A DNA stretch of 64,000 nt from UMGS1590 sp963558655 (GTDB lineage Bacteria; Bacillota; Peptococcia; Peptococcales; Peptococcaceae): assembly GCA_963558655.1 (NCBI GenBank), contig CAUWHJ010000004.1, positions 91,724-155,723 of the forward strand, in the 5' to 3' direction. This document shows positions 23,866-33,457 of the stretch, in pieces. The notes under the pieces are model-generated. The model ran no database searches, was not told where the DNA came from, and saw nothing but the letters and a program-made list of their open reading frames with translations. Numbering within the stretch: the stretch's first letter is position 1; each line of letters begins with the position of its first letter. A program made the translations under genes and the position numbers.

Positions 23866-25399
23866 ACGTCTGAGCGCGCATCTTTCGGCGCCTATTCGCT
23901 GGACATTTCTGGCAACGCTGATTTTGGGGCTTGTTACGCATCTTTATATGCTGGTCAACAAATTGCCTAATCATGACGATATTTTTTACCTGTTCCAATG
24001 TGATTACGGCACACTGAGCGGTCGCTGGTTTTTGCCGTTTGTTATGCAGTGGGACGGCGCGTTTAGTATGCCGTGGCTGATTGGTGTGCTAAGTTTGCTT
24101 TGTCTGGCGGGCACGGCGTGTTTATCGGTGAGCCTGCTGCGTATTCGCAAGCCTTTGGCTTGTGTGGTGACGGCGGCACTTTTGGTGGCGTTTCCGGCGG
24201 TGACGTCAACCTTTACCTATATGTTCACCGCTGATGCGTATTTCTTTGCCTTGCTTCTGGCAGCTTTCAGCGCATATGCAGTGGTGCGGTTTCCGGTGAT
24301 GGGGCTGCCGCTTGGCGCTATTTCACTTATTCTTTCGATGGGCATTTACCAAAGCTATTTTCCGGTGGCAGCGGTGCTGATGGTAGGCGCTCTGCTCTTT
24401 GACTGTTTGGAAGGTCAGCTGTCGTTTCTGCGTATTGTGCTGCGTGGCATCAAGATGGTGTTCACGCTGGGCATAAGCATTGTGGTTTACATTGCTGCCG
24501 CGCATTTAACAACGCAGGAAACAGGGCTTTCCGATTATATGGGCATCTCCAGCATGGGTTCTGTATCACTGGAGCAGCTGCCAATGCTGATTCGCCAGTG
24601 TTATGCGACTTATCGCGACTATTTTTGGAGCAATCCCTATGGCTGGTATTTCGATTTTCTGCCTGTTTTGTTGCAAATAGCAGCCATCGCAGCGGTTGTG
24701 CTCTTGCTGCTTTTGCTAATAAGACGTCGTGTTGGCGTTTTGCGTGGACTTTTAGCGGTGGTGCTTGCGGTGCTCTATCCTTTGGCGGGCAACCTTATTT
24801 ACATCATGGTAGCTGGCGGCCACACTCATTTTCTAATGATTTACGGTGCTGTGTATGCGCTTGTGCTGCCGGTGGCGTTGACGAGCTTTGCCGCAGAGCA
24901 TGTCGCCGACATGGGTAAGCTGCGTTGTTGGCTGCAAGCGCTTTTAAGCTGGCTGCTGCTTGGCACCATGGCATTGACCGCTTATTCGTACATGGTGGCC
25001 GATAACAAAGCCTATCTCAAAGCAGAAATTAGCCTCGAGCAGCTTTCGGCGTACTCCAACCGCCTTGTTGCGGCGATTCAGAGCAGCGAAGGCTACACGC
25101 CTGAAACCCCTGTGCTGCTTATTGGCAATGCTGTCGCCGATGCTACGCTGGTTACGCCGGAGGAATTGTCCGATGTGTTTATGACGGGCGTCTTCGGTGC
25201 CGCCACCTATCGCAGTGAATACAGCTATAATGACTATTTGAACCGTTTTCTGGCGTTGCCGAATACCGTTTATCTGGATAACGACAATCAAGACGACCTC
25301 AATCGCATCCGTGTTGATGTTGCAACGTGGATGCCAACTTATCCACAGGCAGGAAGCATTCAGCTTGTGGATGGTTATATGGTGGTACGCTTGAACTGA
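23825..25399 (+). CDS. GtrII-like membrane glucosyltransferase
   Basis: A 524-residue protein with about 10-11 membrane helices. After the first helix it has KLPNHDDIFYLFQCDYGT, the acidic loop that in GT-C type transferases binds the lipid donor, and LSGRWFLPF, both typical of the glucosyltransferase domain family (GtrII). The last roughly 130 residues form an outside domain. It probably moves the flipped sugar to a surface polymer such as teichoic acid or a wall glycan; the acceptor is inferred. GTG 23825, preceded by GAAGGAG, is chosen, since the upstream open part overlaps the GT2 gene without family similarity. Confidence 0.85.
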   Translation: MAERTIPMPEEAAKRLSAHLSAPIRWTFLATLILGLVTHLYMLVNKLPNHDDIFYLFQCDYGTLSGRWFLPFVMQWDGAFSMPWLIGVLSLLCLAGTACLSVSLLRIRKPLACVVTAALLVAFPAVTSTFTYMFTADAYFFALLLAAFSAYAVVRFPVMGLPLGAISLILSMGIYQSYFPVAAVLMVGALLFDCLEGQLSFLRIVLRGIKMVFTLGISIVVYIAAAHLTTQETGLSDYMGISSMGSVSLEQLPMLIRQCYATYRDYFWSNPYGWYFDFLPVLLQIAAIAAVVLLLLLLIRRRVGVLRGLLAVVLAVLYPLAGNLIYIMVAGGHTHFLMIYGAVYALVLPVALTSFAAEHVADMGKLRCWLQALLSWLLLGTMALTAYSYMVADNKAYLKAEISLEQLSAYSNRLVAAIQSSEGYTPETPVLLIGNAVADATLVTPEELSDVFMTGVFGAATYRSEYSYNDYLNRFLALPNTVYLDNDNQDDLNRIRVDVATWMPTYPQAGSIQLVDGYMVVRLN

Positions 25400-25453
25400 A
25401 AAATCCTCAGCGAATGCTGCACTTATTTTGGCAGGTTCGCTGAGGATTTTTTA
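25399..25453. terminator. Bidirectional terminator between the gtr-like operon and the histidine kinase gene
   Basis: AAATCCTCAGCGAA pairs with TTCGCTGAGGATTT around a long loop, with A-runs and T-runs at the ends. The kinase stop codon lies in the outer edge, so both convergent units end here. Confidence 0.88.
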
Positions 25454-26830
25454 TTTGCGATGATGTTGGCTGATGGGCAGCGTGACCGTGAACGTTACGC
25501 CATCGTCTTCGTTTGCGGCACTAATGGTGCCGTTGTGCCGCTGGCAGATGCTTTCGGCGATGGCAAGGCCAAGGCCGTAGCCGCCAGTTTTGCGTGTGCG
25601 GGAAGCATCAACACGGTAGAAGCGTTCAAAGAGATGGCTGAGGGCTTCTTCGTCAAAAGCTGTGCTGGCATTGTGCACGCTGAGGCGGCAGGCTTTATCC
25701 TGATGGGCAAGCCGCACATGGATGGTGCTGCCGGAAGGCGCATACTTGCAGGCATTGTCCAAAAGAATGGTGATTAGTTCATTGAGCTGTGTTTTATCAC
25801 CTTCCAAGCGGCAGTTGTCTTCAATATGGTCGGTGATAAGCAATCCGTTGTCGAGTGCAACCGACTCAAAACTTAAAATGGTGCCCAGCACAAGATCACT
25901 GAAATTGATGGCCTCGCTGGTAACGGGCTGATCTTCGCCGGCATCGTTACGTGCCAGAAGGAGCATATCGCTGACCAGCTTTTTCATACGCAGCGCTTCT
26001 TCGTTGGAGCTTTCAATCCAGCGAAGTTGTTGGTCAATGCGTTCTTCCTTGTGGTTTTCGAGAATATGCATATTGGCGAGAATAACGGTCAGCGGCGTTT
26101 TCAGTTCGTGAGAGGCATCGGCGATGAACTGACGCTGCTGTGCCCAGGCGGTTTCAACTGGTCGAAACACCCATCCGGACAAGCGCCACACAAGCAGGAG
26201 AAAGAGCAGCCAGGCAATGACAAAGCCAAGCAGGCTCCAAAAGACCAGGCTGCGAATATTGGACGATTCGTAGCTGCGATCCACAAAAGCGATTTTCGTG
26301 CCTTCGGGCGTTTGCCGCACGCTGAAAGAAATGTTGGCTTTGTCGAGCGTGCCCTCGGTTTTGCCGCTTTGTGCCACTTCCTGAACAAGATTTTTGACAG
26401 TGGTGGCGCTGATGTTCATATTGCGCGAAAAAAGTGTGTCAGTGGTGCCGGTTTCTTCATCAACTGTTACCACAATGCCTGGCAGGGCAAGAGCGGCTTT
26501 TTGTTCTTCGGCATCAAGCCTGGAAGTGGCGTCTGGCGGTGGCGACGATTCGGGCATAGTGTCGTTGGGGTCGGCTTTTTCTACGTTCAATGGCTGATCA
26601 CTGCTGCGATTGGCGTCTTGAAAACGTTCTGCGCCATGGTCATTATAAGAGGAGAAGGTGTTGATGGGATTGGTCATATTCACCAGGGTGTGCAGCGATT
26701 CAAAGGCAACGTTTTTGTAATGCTGCATATTGCCGGCAATGACGATGGTGAGAATCCCCAAAAGCATCAGTGTGATGGTGACCATATTGATGACGATGAA
26801 ACGTCTGCGTAGGGCTTTTAAGCGATTCAT
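25451..26830 (-). CDS. Sensor histidine kinase
   Basis: A 459-residue kinase: first membrane helix near residues 12-32 (FIVINMVTITLMLLGILTIV), an outside domain to about 195, second helix (WSLLGFVIAWLLFLLLVW), HisKA domain with the phosphorylated histidine in FIADASHELKTPLTVILANM, and a HATPase domain with the N box (LLDNACKYAPSG), and G boxes in RKTGGYGLGLAIAESICQRH. There is no obvious HAMP domain, as in small VanS/CiaH-like sensors. Its start overlaps the response regulator stop, so the two form an operon. The signal is unknown; convergent glycosylation genes hint at envelope sensing. Confidence 0.93.
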   Translation of the reverse strand: MNRLKALRRRFIVINMVTITLMLLGILTIVIAGNMQHYKNVAFESLHTLVNMTNPINTFSSYNDHGAERFQDANRSSDQPLNVEKADPNDTMPESSPPPDATSRLDAEEQKAALALPGIVVTVDEETGTTDTLFSRNMNISATTVKNLVQEVAQSGKTEGTLDKANISFSVRQTPEGTKIAFVDRSYESSNIRSLVFWSLLGFVIAWLLFLLLVWRLSGWVFRPVETAWAQQRQFIADASHELKTPLTVILANMHILENHKEERIDQQLRWIESSNEEALRMKKLVSDMLLLARNDAGEDQPVTSEAINFSDLVLGTILSFESVALDNGLLITDHIEDNCRLEGDKTQLNELITILLDNACKYAPSGSTIHVRLAHQDKACRLSVHNASTAFDEEALSHLFERFYRVDASRTRKTGGYGLGLAIAESICQRHNGTISAANEDDGVTFTVTLPISQHHRK

Positions 26831-27504
26831 GCGCCGGTGTCCTCAAGGCGGTAGCCGATGCGCCGCAGCGTGACTATTTGCACACGGGAACCGAGAAATT
26901 GCAGTTTTTTACGCAGAAAAGAGATGTAAACTTCCACGTTGTTTTCGCCGGCGTCAGATTCGCTGCCCCACACGCTGACGATGAGCTCTTCTTTGCTGAT
27001 CGACAACTGCGGGTGTTGCAGAAAACGCTGCATAATGGCAAATTCTTTGTAGCCAAGGTGCACGGCTTTATCGCCGCAGCGCAGCTCCGCCTTTTCAAGG
27101 TCCAGCGTGAGGTCGCCATAGTCCAGCTCATCGAGCACCACCTCGCCCACACGGCGTGTAAGCGCACGAATACGCGCGAAAAGTTCTTCGTAAACGAAAG
27201 GTTTGGTCATATAATCGTCGGCGCCGCAATCCAAGCCGATGATTTTATCGCTGACCGCTTCACGGGCGGTAAGAATGAGCACTGGCGTGGAAATTTTTTC
27301 TTTACGCATGGTTTTTACCACATCGAATCCGTTAAGTTCAGGCAGCATCACATCGAGAATGACAAGGTCGTACTGACCGTTTCTGACATAATCCAATCCG
27401 CTGCGGCCATCGTAAACGCAGTCCACTTCGTAGCGTTGGTCTTTTAAGAGCTGAGCAATGGCATCGGACAAGGCACGCTCGTCCTCGACAATGAGAATGT
27501 GCAT
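26827..27504 (-). CDS. Response regulator, OmpR/PhoB family
   Basis: A 225-residue regulator. The receiver domain has the acidic pocket (IVEDERAL), the phosphorylated aspartate in LVILDVMLPELNGFDVV, and the conserved threonine and lysine in LILTAREAV and DYMTKPFVYEEL. The C-terminal winged helix carries LGYKEFAIMQRFLQHP and NVEVYISFLRKKL. It is transcribed first and overlaps its kinase by 4 bases. Ribosome site AAGGAGGAGC lies before the ATG. Confidence 0.95.
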   Translation of the reverse strand: MHILIVEDERALSDAIAQLLKDQRYEVDCVYDGRSGLDYVRNGQYDLVILDVMLPELNGFDVVKTMRKEKISTPVLILTAREAVSDKIIGLDCGADDYMTKPFVYEELFARIRALTRRVGEVVLDELDYGDLTLDLEKAELRCGDKAVHLGYKEFAIMQRFLQHPQLSISKEELIVSVWGSESDAGENNVEVYISFLRKKLQFLGSRVQIVTLRRIGYRLEDTGA

Positions 27505-27723
27505 GAAAGCTCCTCCTTTTCGTGCGTGTTTAAGAATAGTATAAAGGCTGTGTAGAAAAAATCATAGCCAACCAACCTTAAAAATGCATTAAATTCTTTT
27601 GCAGCGGGCGCCCATTGAAGAAGAATTGATTAAAATTCTGTCATTTTAAGGAAAACGTAATGCATTTACAGGCCGGTTGTTGTACAATGCTAGTGAATAT
27701 CTTTTGGGAAAGGAGCCGACACA

Positions 27724-28548
27724 ATGATTAGTTTGCTGGCTAATTCGCCAGGGTCCATCTTTGTCATCAATCTTCTTGATATTCTCATCATTGCGTTTGC
27801 AGTGTATAAGATTCTTGAGCTTATGCGTGGAACGCGTGCCATGCCGCTGGCGAAGGGTGTGGCGATTTTGCTGCTGTTTTCGGTGCTCAGCGATGTGCTG
27901 GGACTTTCCACCGTGAATTGGGTGCTGGTGCAGTTGCAGACCATGTTTATTGTGGCCTTGCCGGTGGTTTTTGCGCCGGAATTGCGCCGAGCTTTAGAGC
28001 AGCTTGGCACGGGTTCTTTTCTCATCCGCAGCCGTCATCTTTCAGAGCATGATCAGGTGGCAAAGCAGGTGCAGGAAATTGTTGGCTGCATGACAGCAGC
28101 CAGTGCGTCGCGCACAGGTGTGCTGATTGCCATTACCCGCGAGAACGCCTTGAAAGAATACATTGATACAGGCATCGCCATTGATGGCCGTTTGTCTACA
28201 CCGCTTTTGCGAAATATTTTTATTGTGAACACGCCGCTGCATGATGGCGCGGTTATCGTGAATGGTGACCGCATTATGGCAGCAAGCTGCTTTCTGCCGC
28301 TGTCGGAAAACAAGAACATTTCTATGAAACTGGGTACGCGCCACCGTGCAGCCATTGGTCTTTCAGAAGTCAGCGATGCGGTGGTGGCAGTGGTGAGTGA
28401 AGAAACCGGCGCCATGAGTATCGCCGAAAAAGGCAAACTGCGTTACAATCTCAGCGAAGAAGCCTTGGTACAGGAAATGACCAGTCTTTTACAGGCGCCT
28501 GAGAAACGCACACTTTTGGCCCGTGTGAAGAAGGTGTTTCGCAAATGA
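27724..28548 (+). CDS. cdaA: Diadenylate cyclase CdaA (DacA)
   Basis: A 274-residue membrane-bound c-di-AMP synthase. Three N-terminal membrane segments (FVINLLDILIIAFAVYKILE, GVAILLLFSVLSDVLGL, VNWVLVQLQTMFIVALPVVF) lead to the DAC domain with the active-site motifs PLHDGAVIVNGDRIMAASC and LGTRHRAAIGLSEVSDAV. Its stop overlaps the ATG of the regulator CdaR, and glmM follows, the standard cda-glm cluster of Bacillota that links c-di-AMP to wall precursor synthesis. Ribosome site AAAGGAG. Confidence 0.97.
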   Translation: MISLLANSPGSIFVINLLDILIIAFAVYKILELMRGTRAMPLAKGVAILLLFSVLSDVLGLSTVNWVLVQLQTMFIVALPVVFAPELRRALEQLGTGSFLIRSRHLSEHDQVAKQVQEIVGCMTAASASRTGVLIAITRENALKEYIDTGIAIDGRLSTPLLRNIFIVNTPLHDGAVIVNGDRIMAASCFLPLSENKNISMKLGTRHRAAIGLSEVSDAVVAVVSEETGAMSIAEKGKLRYNLSEEALVQEMTSLLQAPEKRTLLARVKKVFRK

Positions 28549-29762
28549 AGTGGATGGAAAACAATACGCTGCTGAAAGTGGTGTCGCTCTTAATTGCTGT
28601 GGTGCTTTGGCTGTATGTGGGCACAGAAAAAGACCCGCTTGGCCAACAAACCTATGAAGTGGCGCTGGATATGCAGGCGCTGCCTGTGGATAAAACGGCT
28701 GTGCTGGCCGATGAAACGGTGAAAGTGCGTGTTCTGGGCCGTCAAGATCGTTTGGATATGCTCACAGGTAAAGACTTTAAGGCCTATGTGGACCTGACAG
28801 ACGTTAAAGAAGGTGAGGAACGCCTGCCTGTGCAGCTGACCTTGCCAAGTGAGGTTTATTTTGCACGTGTGGAACCGCGCACTGTGGAGGTGCAGGTGAA
28901 CCAGCGCGAAGGACAGATGATGGACGTGGAGGTTGTTCCTGAAGGCACTTTGCCGGAAGGCATCAGCGTTGACGAGATAAACGTGGAACCTGAGCAGGTT
29001 TTTGTGACAGGCGATCCAAGTGCGCTGGCGAATGTGGCACGTGTTGGCGTGGTTGTGGACCAGAGCACGCTGTTTGAAAACAGCAAAGAAAAAGTAGATG
29101 TGCATTTTTACGATGCCGGCGGTACAGAACTTGACGCCACCAGTCTTGAAGCCTTGCCGAGCAAGGTAACTTTGTCCATCAAGGTTGATGAAACAGAGGT
29201 GCAGAAAGAACTACCAATTCAGGCGCATTTAGTAGGTGCCTTACCGGAAGGTGCTCAGGTAAAAAGCGTGAGCGTTTCGCCGGAAACGGCAACGATAACA
29301 GGCTCGCCGAAAGAGATGGCTGCGCTGACTGCCGTGCAGACAGAAACGATTGACCTTTCATCGCTGACGCTCGATGCAGCAAACGAGGAACAAACGATGC
29401 AACTTCAGGCAGAGCTTGTGGGGCAGAACGTGGCGCCGCAAAGCGTTACGGTGACACTCCTCATTGAAAAGACAGATGAAGATTCGCAAGATAATGAAAC
29501 GCCCGTCAGCGGTGTGGTGAATGTGCCGCTTGCCGTCAGTGGACAGGCAGCGGGCTTGGTGTACTTGGATACACAAAGCGTTGAGATTTCCTATCATATG
29601 TTGGAAGGCTATGCCGATGCCGGCGCATCACTGACTGCCTATGTGACCGTTGATACCATTCCGGATGCAGCCACAGCAGTCAGTGTTCAGCTGACAAATG
29701 TGCCGGGCTTGGTAGTTGATGCGATAACGCCAAGCACGGTCATGGTATATCCTAATCAATAG
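28545..29762 (+). CDS. cdaR: CdaR (YbbR-domain) regulator of CdaA
   Basis: A 405-residue protein with one N-terminal membrane helix (VVSLLIAVVLWLYVGTEKDP) and then four YbbR-type repeats outside the cell (for example KVRVLGRQDRLDMLTGKDF, VEVQVNQREGQ, VFVTGDPSALANVARV, ATITGSPKEMAALTAVQ). CdaR binds and tunes CdaA activity. A poorly conserved fourth repeat ends the protein. It overlaps cdaA by 4 bases and lies 45 bases upstream of glmM. Confidence 0.95.
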   Translation: MKWMENNTLLKVVSLLIAVVLWLYVGTEKDPLGQQTYEVALDMQALPVDKTAVLADETVKVRVLGRQDRLDMLTGKDFKAYVDLTDVKEGEERLPVQLTLPSEVYFARVEPRTVEVQVNQREGQMMDVEVVPEGTLPEGISVDEINVEPEQVFVTGDPSALANVARVGVVVDQSTLFENSKEKVDVHFYDAGGTELDATSLEALPSKVTLSIKVDETEVQKELPIQAHLVGALPEGAQVKSVSVSPETATITGSPKEMAALTAVQTETIDLSSLTLDAANEEQTMQLQAELVGQNVAPQSVTVTLLIEKTDEDSQDNETPVSGVVNVPLAVSGQAAGLVYLDTQSVEISYHMLEGYADAGASLTAYVTVDTIPDAATAVSVQLTNVPGLVVDAITPSTVMVYPNQ

Positions 29763-29807
29763 AAACCATAGACAATAAATAGATGATAAACGATAAAGGA
29801 GATTAGT

Positions 29808-31157
29808 ATGGCAAAGTTATTTGGAACAGATGGTGTGCGCGGCAAAGCCGGCGAAGTGTTGACAGCAGAATTGGCCATGAAATTGGGGCAGGCTGCCGGT
29901 CGCGTTTTTCTGGAAGAAAATGGCGGAAAAACTGGTGCAGTCATTGTTGGGCGTGATACGCGCATTTCGGGGCAAATGCTGGAATGTGCGCTCACAGCAG
30001 GTCTCACCTCGGTGGGTTTGCAGGTGATTAGTGCGGGCGTGGTCCCAACGCCGGCTGTGGCGTTTTTGGTGCGTAATTTCAATGCGCTGGCAGGCGGCGT
30101 TATTTCAGCCAGCCATAATCCTTATGAGGACAACGGCATCAAATTCTTCAGCGCCACCGGTACCAAGCTGCGTGATGACCAGGAAGCAGCCATTGAAGCT
30201 GCACTTCAAGGCGAACTGCCAATTCCGGTGGCTTCGGGCAAAAACATTGGCCGCTATGCACAGGTGGAAGAAGCAGTGGAAGCCTACAAAGATTTTCTTT
30301 CGCAGATGGTGAATGTGAGCGGAAGCCGCTACCGCGTGGTGGTTGACTGTGCCAACGGGGCAGCCTCAAGCCTTGCTCAGGAAGTATTTGAGCGCGCTAA
30401 GCTGGATGTAGTCATGATGGGCGACCAGCCAAATGGCAGCAACATCAATGTCAACTGCGGCTCCACCCACCTTGCTCAGCTGCAAGAACGTGTGGTGGCA
30501 GAAGGCGCCGATGTTGGCCTGGCGTTTGATGGTGACGCCGACCGTTTTTTGGCGGTTGACGAAAAAGGGCGTGTTGTTGACGGCGACCATCTGATGGCGA
30601 TTTATGCGAAAGCCATGAAAGAAGAAAATCGTCTAGTGGGCAACAAGCTAGTTGTAACCGTGATGAGCAATTTGGGATTGAAACTTGCCATGCGTGATGC
30701 AGGCATTGACATTGTAGAAACCAATGTGGGCGACCGCTATGTCAACGAAGGTTTGCTGGAAACAGGCGCCGTGTTAGGCGGGGAACAGTCCGGGCATATT
30801 ATTTTCCGTGAGTATAACAGCACCGGTGATGGCATGATTAGTGCCATCATGCTGCTGAATGTGATGAACCATAAGCGAGTGCCGCTCAGTGAACTGGCTG
30901 ATGCTGCCATGACCAGTCTGCCACAGGTGCTGGTGAATGTACCGGTACGTAGCAAAGAAGGTTGGCAGGAGATTCAGGCCATTCAAGAGGCCATTGCCAA
31001 AGCCGAAACAGCGCTTGGCGAAGAAGGGCGTGTGTTGGTGCGTGCCTCCGGTACCGAGCAGCTTTTGCGTGTGATGGTGGAAGGCAAAGACCAGAAAAAC
31101 ATCGAAATGCTGGCGAATGCCATTGCCGATGTTGTGCGTGAAGCGATTGGTGCTTGA
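29808..31157 (+). CDS. glmM: Phosphoglucosamine mutase GlmM
   Basis: A 449-residue enzyme that converts glucosamine-6-phosphate to glucosamine-1-phosphate for peptidoglycan. It starts KLFGTDGVRGKAGEVLTAEL, has the phosphoserine loop GGVISASHNPYEDNGIKFF, the magnesium loop AFDGDADRFLAVDE, and the sugar and phosphate loops GGEQSGHIIF and VRASGTEQLLRVM. GlmM is known to bind and inhibit CdaA in several Bacillota. Ribosome site AAAGGAG. It shares one base with acpS. Confidence 0.98.
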   Translation: MAKLFGTDGVRGKAGEVLTAELAMKLGQAAGRVFLEENGGKTGAVIVGRDTRISGQMLECALTAGLTSVGLQVISAGVVPTPAVAFLVRNFNALAGGVISASHNPYEDNGIKFFSATGTKLRDDQEAAIEAALQGELPIPVASGKNIGRYAQVEEAVEAYKDFLSQMVNVSGSRYRVVVDCANGAASSLAQEVFERAKLDVVMMGDQPNGSNINVNCGSTHLAQLQERVVAEGADVGLAFDGDADRFLAVDEKGRVVDGDHLMAIYAKAMKEENRLVGNKLVVTVMSNLGLKLAMRDAGIDIVETNVGDRYVNEGLLETGAVLGGEQSGHIIFREYNSTGDGMISAIMLLNVMNHKRVPLSELADAAMTSLPQVLVNVPVRSKEGWQEIQAIQEAIAKAETALGEEGRVLVRASGTEQLLRVMVEGKDQKNIEMLANAIADVVREAIGA

Positions 31158-31531
31158 TGAGTATCCTTGGCATTGGTGTGGACATGGTTGCATTGGCACG
31201 CATACAGGCGGTTTGTGAACGTCGGGCAGAACAATTTGCCCGACGTGTTTTTACAGAAACAGAGCGTGCTTATTTTGAGCCAGAGCCGGATATTCCACGC
31301 ATTGCTGCGCGCTTTGCGGTGAAAGAAGCCGTCAGCAAGGCGCTTGGCACCGGCATTGGTAAGGTGGGCTGGCAAGACATTGAAACCACCCGCTCGGCTG
31401 CTGGCGCGCCACAGGTGCAGCTTTACGGCCGGGCGGCAGAACTGGCGCGGGAAAAGGGCGTGCAAACGGTCCATTGTAGCATCAGCCATGAACGCACAAT
31501 GGCTGTGGCGATGATTATATTGGAGGGATAG
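31157..31531 (+). CDS. acpS: Holo-[acyl-carrier-protein] synthase AcpS
   Basis: A 124-residue phosphopantetheinyl transferase that activates acyl carrier protein. Motifs are GIGVDMVALARIQAV with the magnesium aspartate, and RFAVKEAVSKALGTGIGK with the second catalytic acid, then HCSISHERTMAVAMII. ATG 31157 shares its A with the glmM stop (TGATG). The NAD(P)HX repair gene follows after three bases, as is common in Bacillota. Confidence 0.95.
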   Translation: MSILGIGVDMVALARIQAVCERRAEQFARRVFTETERAYFEPEPDIPRIAARFAVKEAVSKALGTGIGKVGWQDIETTRSAAGAPQVQLYGRAAELAREKGVQTVHCSISHERTMAVAMIILEG

Positions 31532-31534
31532 CAG

Positions 31535-33073
31535 ATGTATCTCGTGAGCAACGAAGAGATGCGTGCGTTGGATCGTTCGGCGATCGAAGAATGGCAGATT
31601 CCATCGCTGGTATTGATGGAAAACGCCGGTATTGCAATCATGCGTCAACTGGAAAACGATGTGGCAGATTTGTACGCAAAACGCATCACCATTCTTTGTG
31701 GTTGTGGCAACAATGGCGGCGATGGGCTGGTTTTGGCACGTCAGCTCTATTTGGCAGGTGCCGAGAATGTGACTGTGGCGATTGTCATTGCCGGTGAACG
31801 CCGCTTTTCGACCGACCATCAAGTTAATCGCAATATTCTGGACCGTTTGCCGATCAAGCTCATAGAGGTGGACGGCGCATCTAAGCTCAATGTGCTTAAA
31901 GCGCAGCTCAATTTTACAGATGTGGCGGTGGACTGTTTGTTTGGCACTGGACTTTCGCGTGAACTGGATACCTTCCTGCAACAAGTGATTGAGGTGGTCA
32001 ACGACAAACGTGTGCTGCGCGTCAGCGTGGACATTCCTTCCGGTTTGGGCGGTGACGATGGCAATATCTATGGTGCTGCCATTCGTGCCGATTACACCTA
32101 TACGTTAGCGTGGCCAAAACAAGGGCTTTTTGTTGGCGAAGCCGCTGCCCATTTGGGCACTTTGCGTGTGCTTCCGATTGGTATTCCAAATGAGGTTGCC
32201 GAACAAGCGGCTGTACAGGGGACTTTGTTGGAGCCGGCGATGCTTGCGGCGGCTTTGCCAAAGCGTGCTCTTAACAGTCATAAAAACAGTTATGGCCATG
32301 TTGGACTCATTGCCGGCAGTGTTGGTATGAGCGGTGCCTGTGTGCTGGCGGCGCGTGCTGCCATGCGTAGTGGTGCTGGGCTGGTGACAGCGCTGATAGA
32401 TAAAGGCATTTACACGGCTGCTGCGGCCGCAGCGCCAGAGGTGATGATGAAACCGGTGGCGTGGCCTAATCAACCGGCGCTGGATTGGCTTTTAGGGAAC
32501 ACCACCGTGCAGCTGATTGGTCCGGGTATGGGAAAGAGCGAAGAAAAGAAACAAACCATCTATTCCTTATTGCGTATGGCAGAAGGCACAGTCGTGATTG
32601 ACGCCGATGCGCTGAGCATGATTGGCGAAGGCGATGGCACCATCTTAAAAAACAGTGCTGCACAGTGTATTCTCACCCCGCATCCGGGCGAAATGGCACG
32701 CTTGCTGGGTTTAACAAGCGCAGAGGTGCAGGCTGATCGTATGCAGTACGCGCGGCGGGTGGCAGAGCGTTTTCATTGTGTGGTGGTGCTCAAAGGGCAT
32801 AACACCATCATCGCAGCACCGGACGGCCGCTATGCCGTCAATCCATGCGACAGCGTGGCATTGGCAACGGCTGGCAGCGGCGACGTTCTGGCGGGCGTGA
32901 TTGCTGCTTTTGCAGCGCAGGGCATGGAAGCTTATGATGCTGCGTGCATGGGCGTGCTCGCTCATGGCATGGCTGGTATGCGTCTGGCGCAGACGCGGGG
33001 AGCGATGGCAACGGTAGCTTCGGATATTATTGACAGCGTGGGAGAGGTCTTGCGAGCAGCCGTGCAGGATTAA
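31535..33073 (+). CDS. nnr: Bifunctional NAD(P)HX epimerase/dehydratase (Nnr)
   Basis: A 512-residue fusion that repairs hydrated NADH and NADPH. The N-terminal YjeF_N epimerase half has ALDRSAIEEWQIPSLVLMEN, CGCGNNGGDGLVLARQLYL and DCLFGTGLSR. The C-terminal ADP/ATP-dependent dehydratase half, a ribokinase fold, has NSHKNSYGHVGLIAGS, GPGMGKSEEKK, CILTPHPGEMARLLGL, VVLKGHNTII and LATAGSGDVLAGVIAAF. Length and order are normal. It is the last gene of the cdaA operon; the terminator is about 80 bases further on. Confidence 0.96.
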   Translation: MYLVSNEEMRALDRSAIEEWQIPSLVLMENAGIAIMRQLENDVADLYAKRITILCGCGNNGGDGLVLARQLYLAGAENVTVAIVIAGERRFSTDHQVNRNILDRLPIKLIEVDGASKLNVLKAQLNFTDVAVDCLFGTGLSRELDTFLQQVIEVVNDKRVLRVSVDIPSGLGGDDGNIYGAAIRADYTYTLAWPKQGLFVGEAAAHLGTLRVLPIGIPNEVAEQAAVQGTLLEPAMLAAALPKRALNSHKNSYGHVGLIAGSVGMSGACVLAARAAMRSGAGLVTALIDKGIYTAAAAAAPEVMMKPVAWPNQPALDWLLGNTTVQLIGPGMGKSEEKKQTIYSLLRMAEGTVVIDADALSMIGEGDGTILKNSAAQCILTPHPGEMARLLGLTSAEVQADRMQYARRVAERFHCVVVLKGHNTIIAAPDGRYAVNPCDSVALATAGSGDVLAGVIAAFAAQGMEAYDAACMGVLAHGMAGMRLAQTRGAMATVASDIIDSVGEVLRAAVQD

Positions 33074-33152
33074 GTTTGTAACTTTTTTCTTTTGGTTGTA
33101 ACTTTTTTTGTCACTGTTAAGAAATGGGAGACACGCTGTTTCTATATTGTTG

Positions 33153-33196
33153 AAAATAAGCCTGATTTATCAACGTAATAAATCAGGCTTATTTTA
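33153..33196. terminator. Terminator of the cdaA-nnr operon
   Basis: AAATAAGCCTGATTTA pairs perfectly with TAAATCAGGCTTATTT around a 9-base loop, with flanking A and T runs. The rest of the gene-free interval 33074-33457 holds only A/T-rich sequence and the next promoter. Confidence 0.92.
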
Positions 33197-33346
33197 TGCG
33201 ATTTTATGCGTTGTTACTAATATGTCATATATTTATGCGTACGGTTTGAAATAGAGTATGAAAAGTTCTCTGAGATAGAAATATATAATTAAAAGAAGAT
33301 TAAATATCGGTAAAAAACAGGAAAATTGGTAAGCGTAGGGTAAAAC

Positions 33347-33375
33347 TTGTTCATGTGAAAAATATCCCTTATAAT
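33347..33375 (+). promoter_or_regulatory. Promoter of the RlpA-like gene
   Basis: TTGTTC (33347-33352) and TATAAT (33370-33375) are 17 bases apart. The leader has a small hairpin (GAGAC with GTCTC, 33390-33415). It is too short for a ydaO-type c-di-AMP riboswitch, which often precedes wall enzymes. Confidence 0.75.
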
Positions 33376-33457
33376 GATAAAAGAATTTTTCGAGACGAGA
33401 AACTAATGTCTCATACTTGGCGCGTTCATCGCTGCCAGATTTCAAAGGAGTGTTTTC

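Noticed and set aside
33376..33457. ydaO-type c-di-AMP riboswitch before the RlpA-like gene
   Set aside because: The leader is only about 80 bases and lacks the conserved blocks of that riboswitch.
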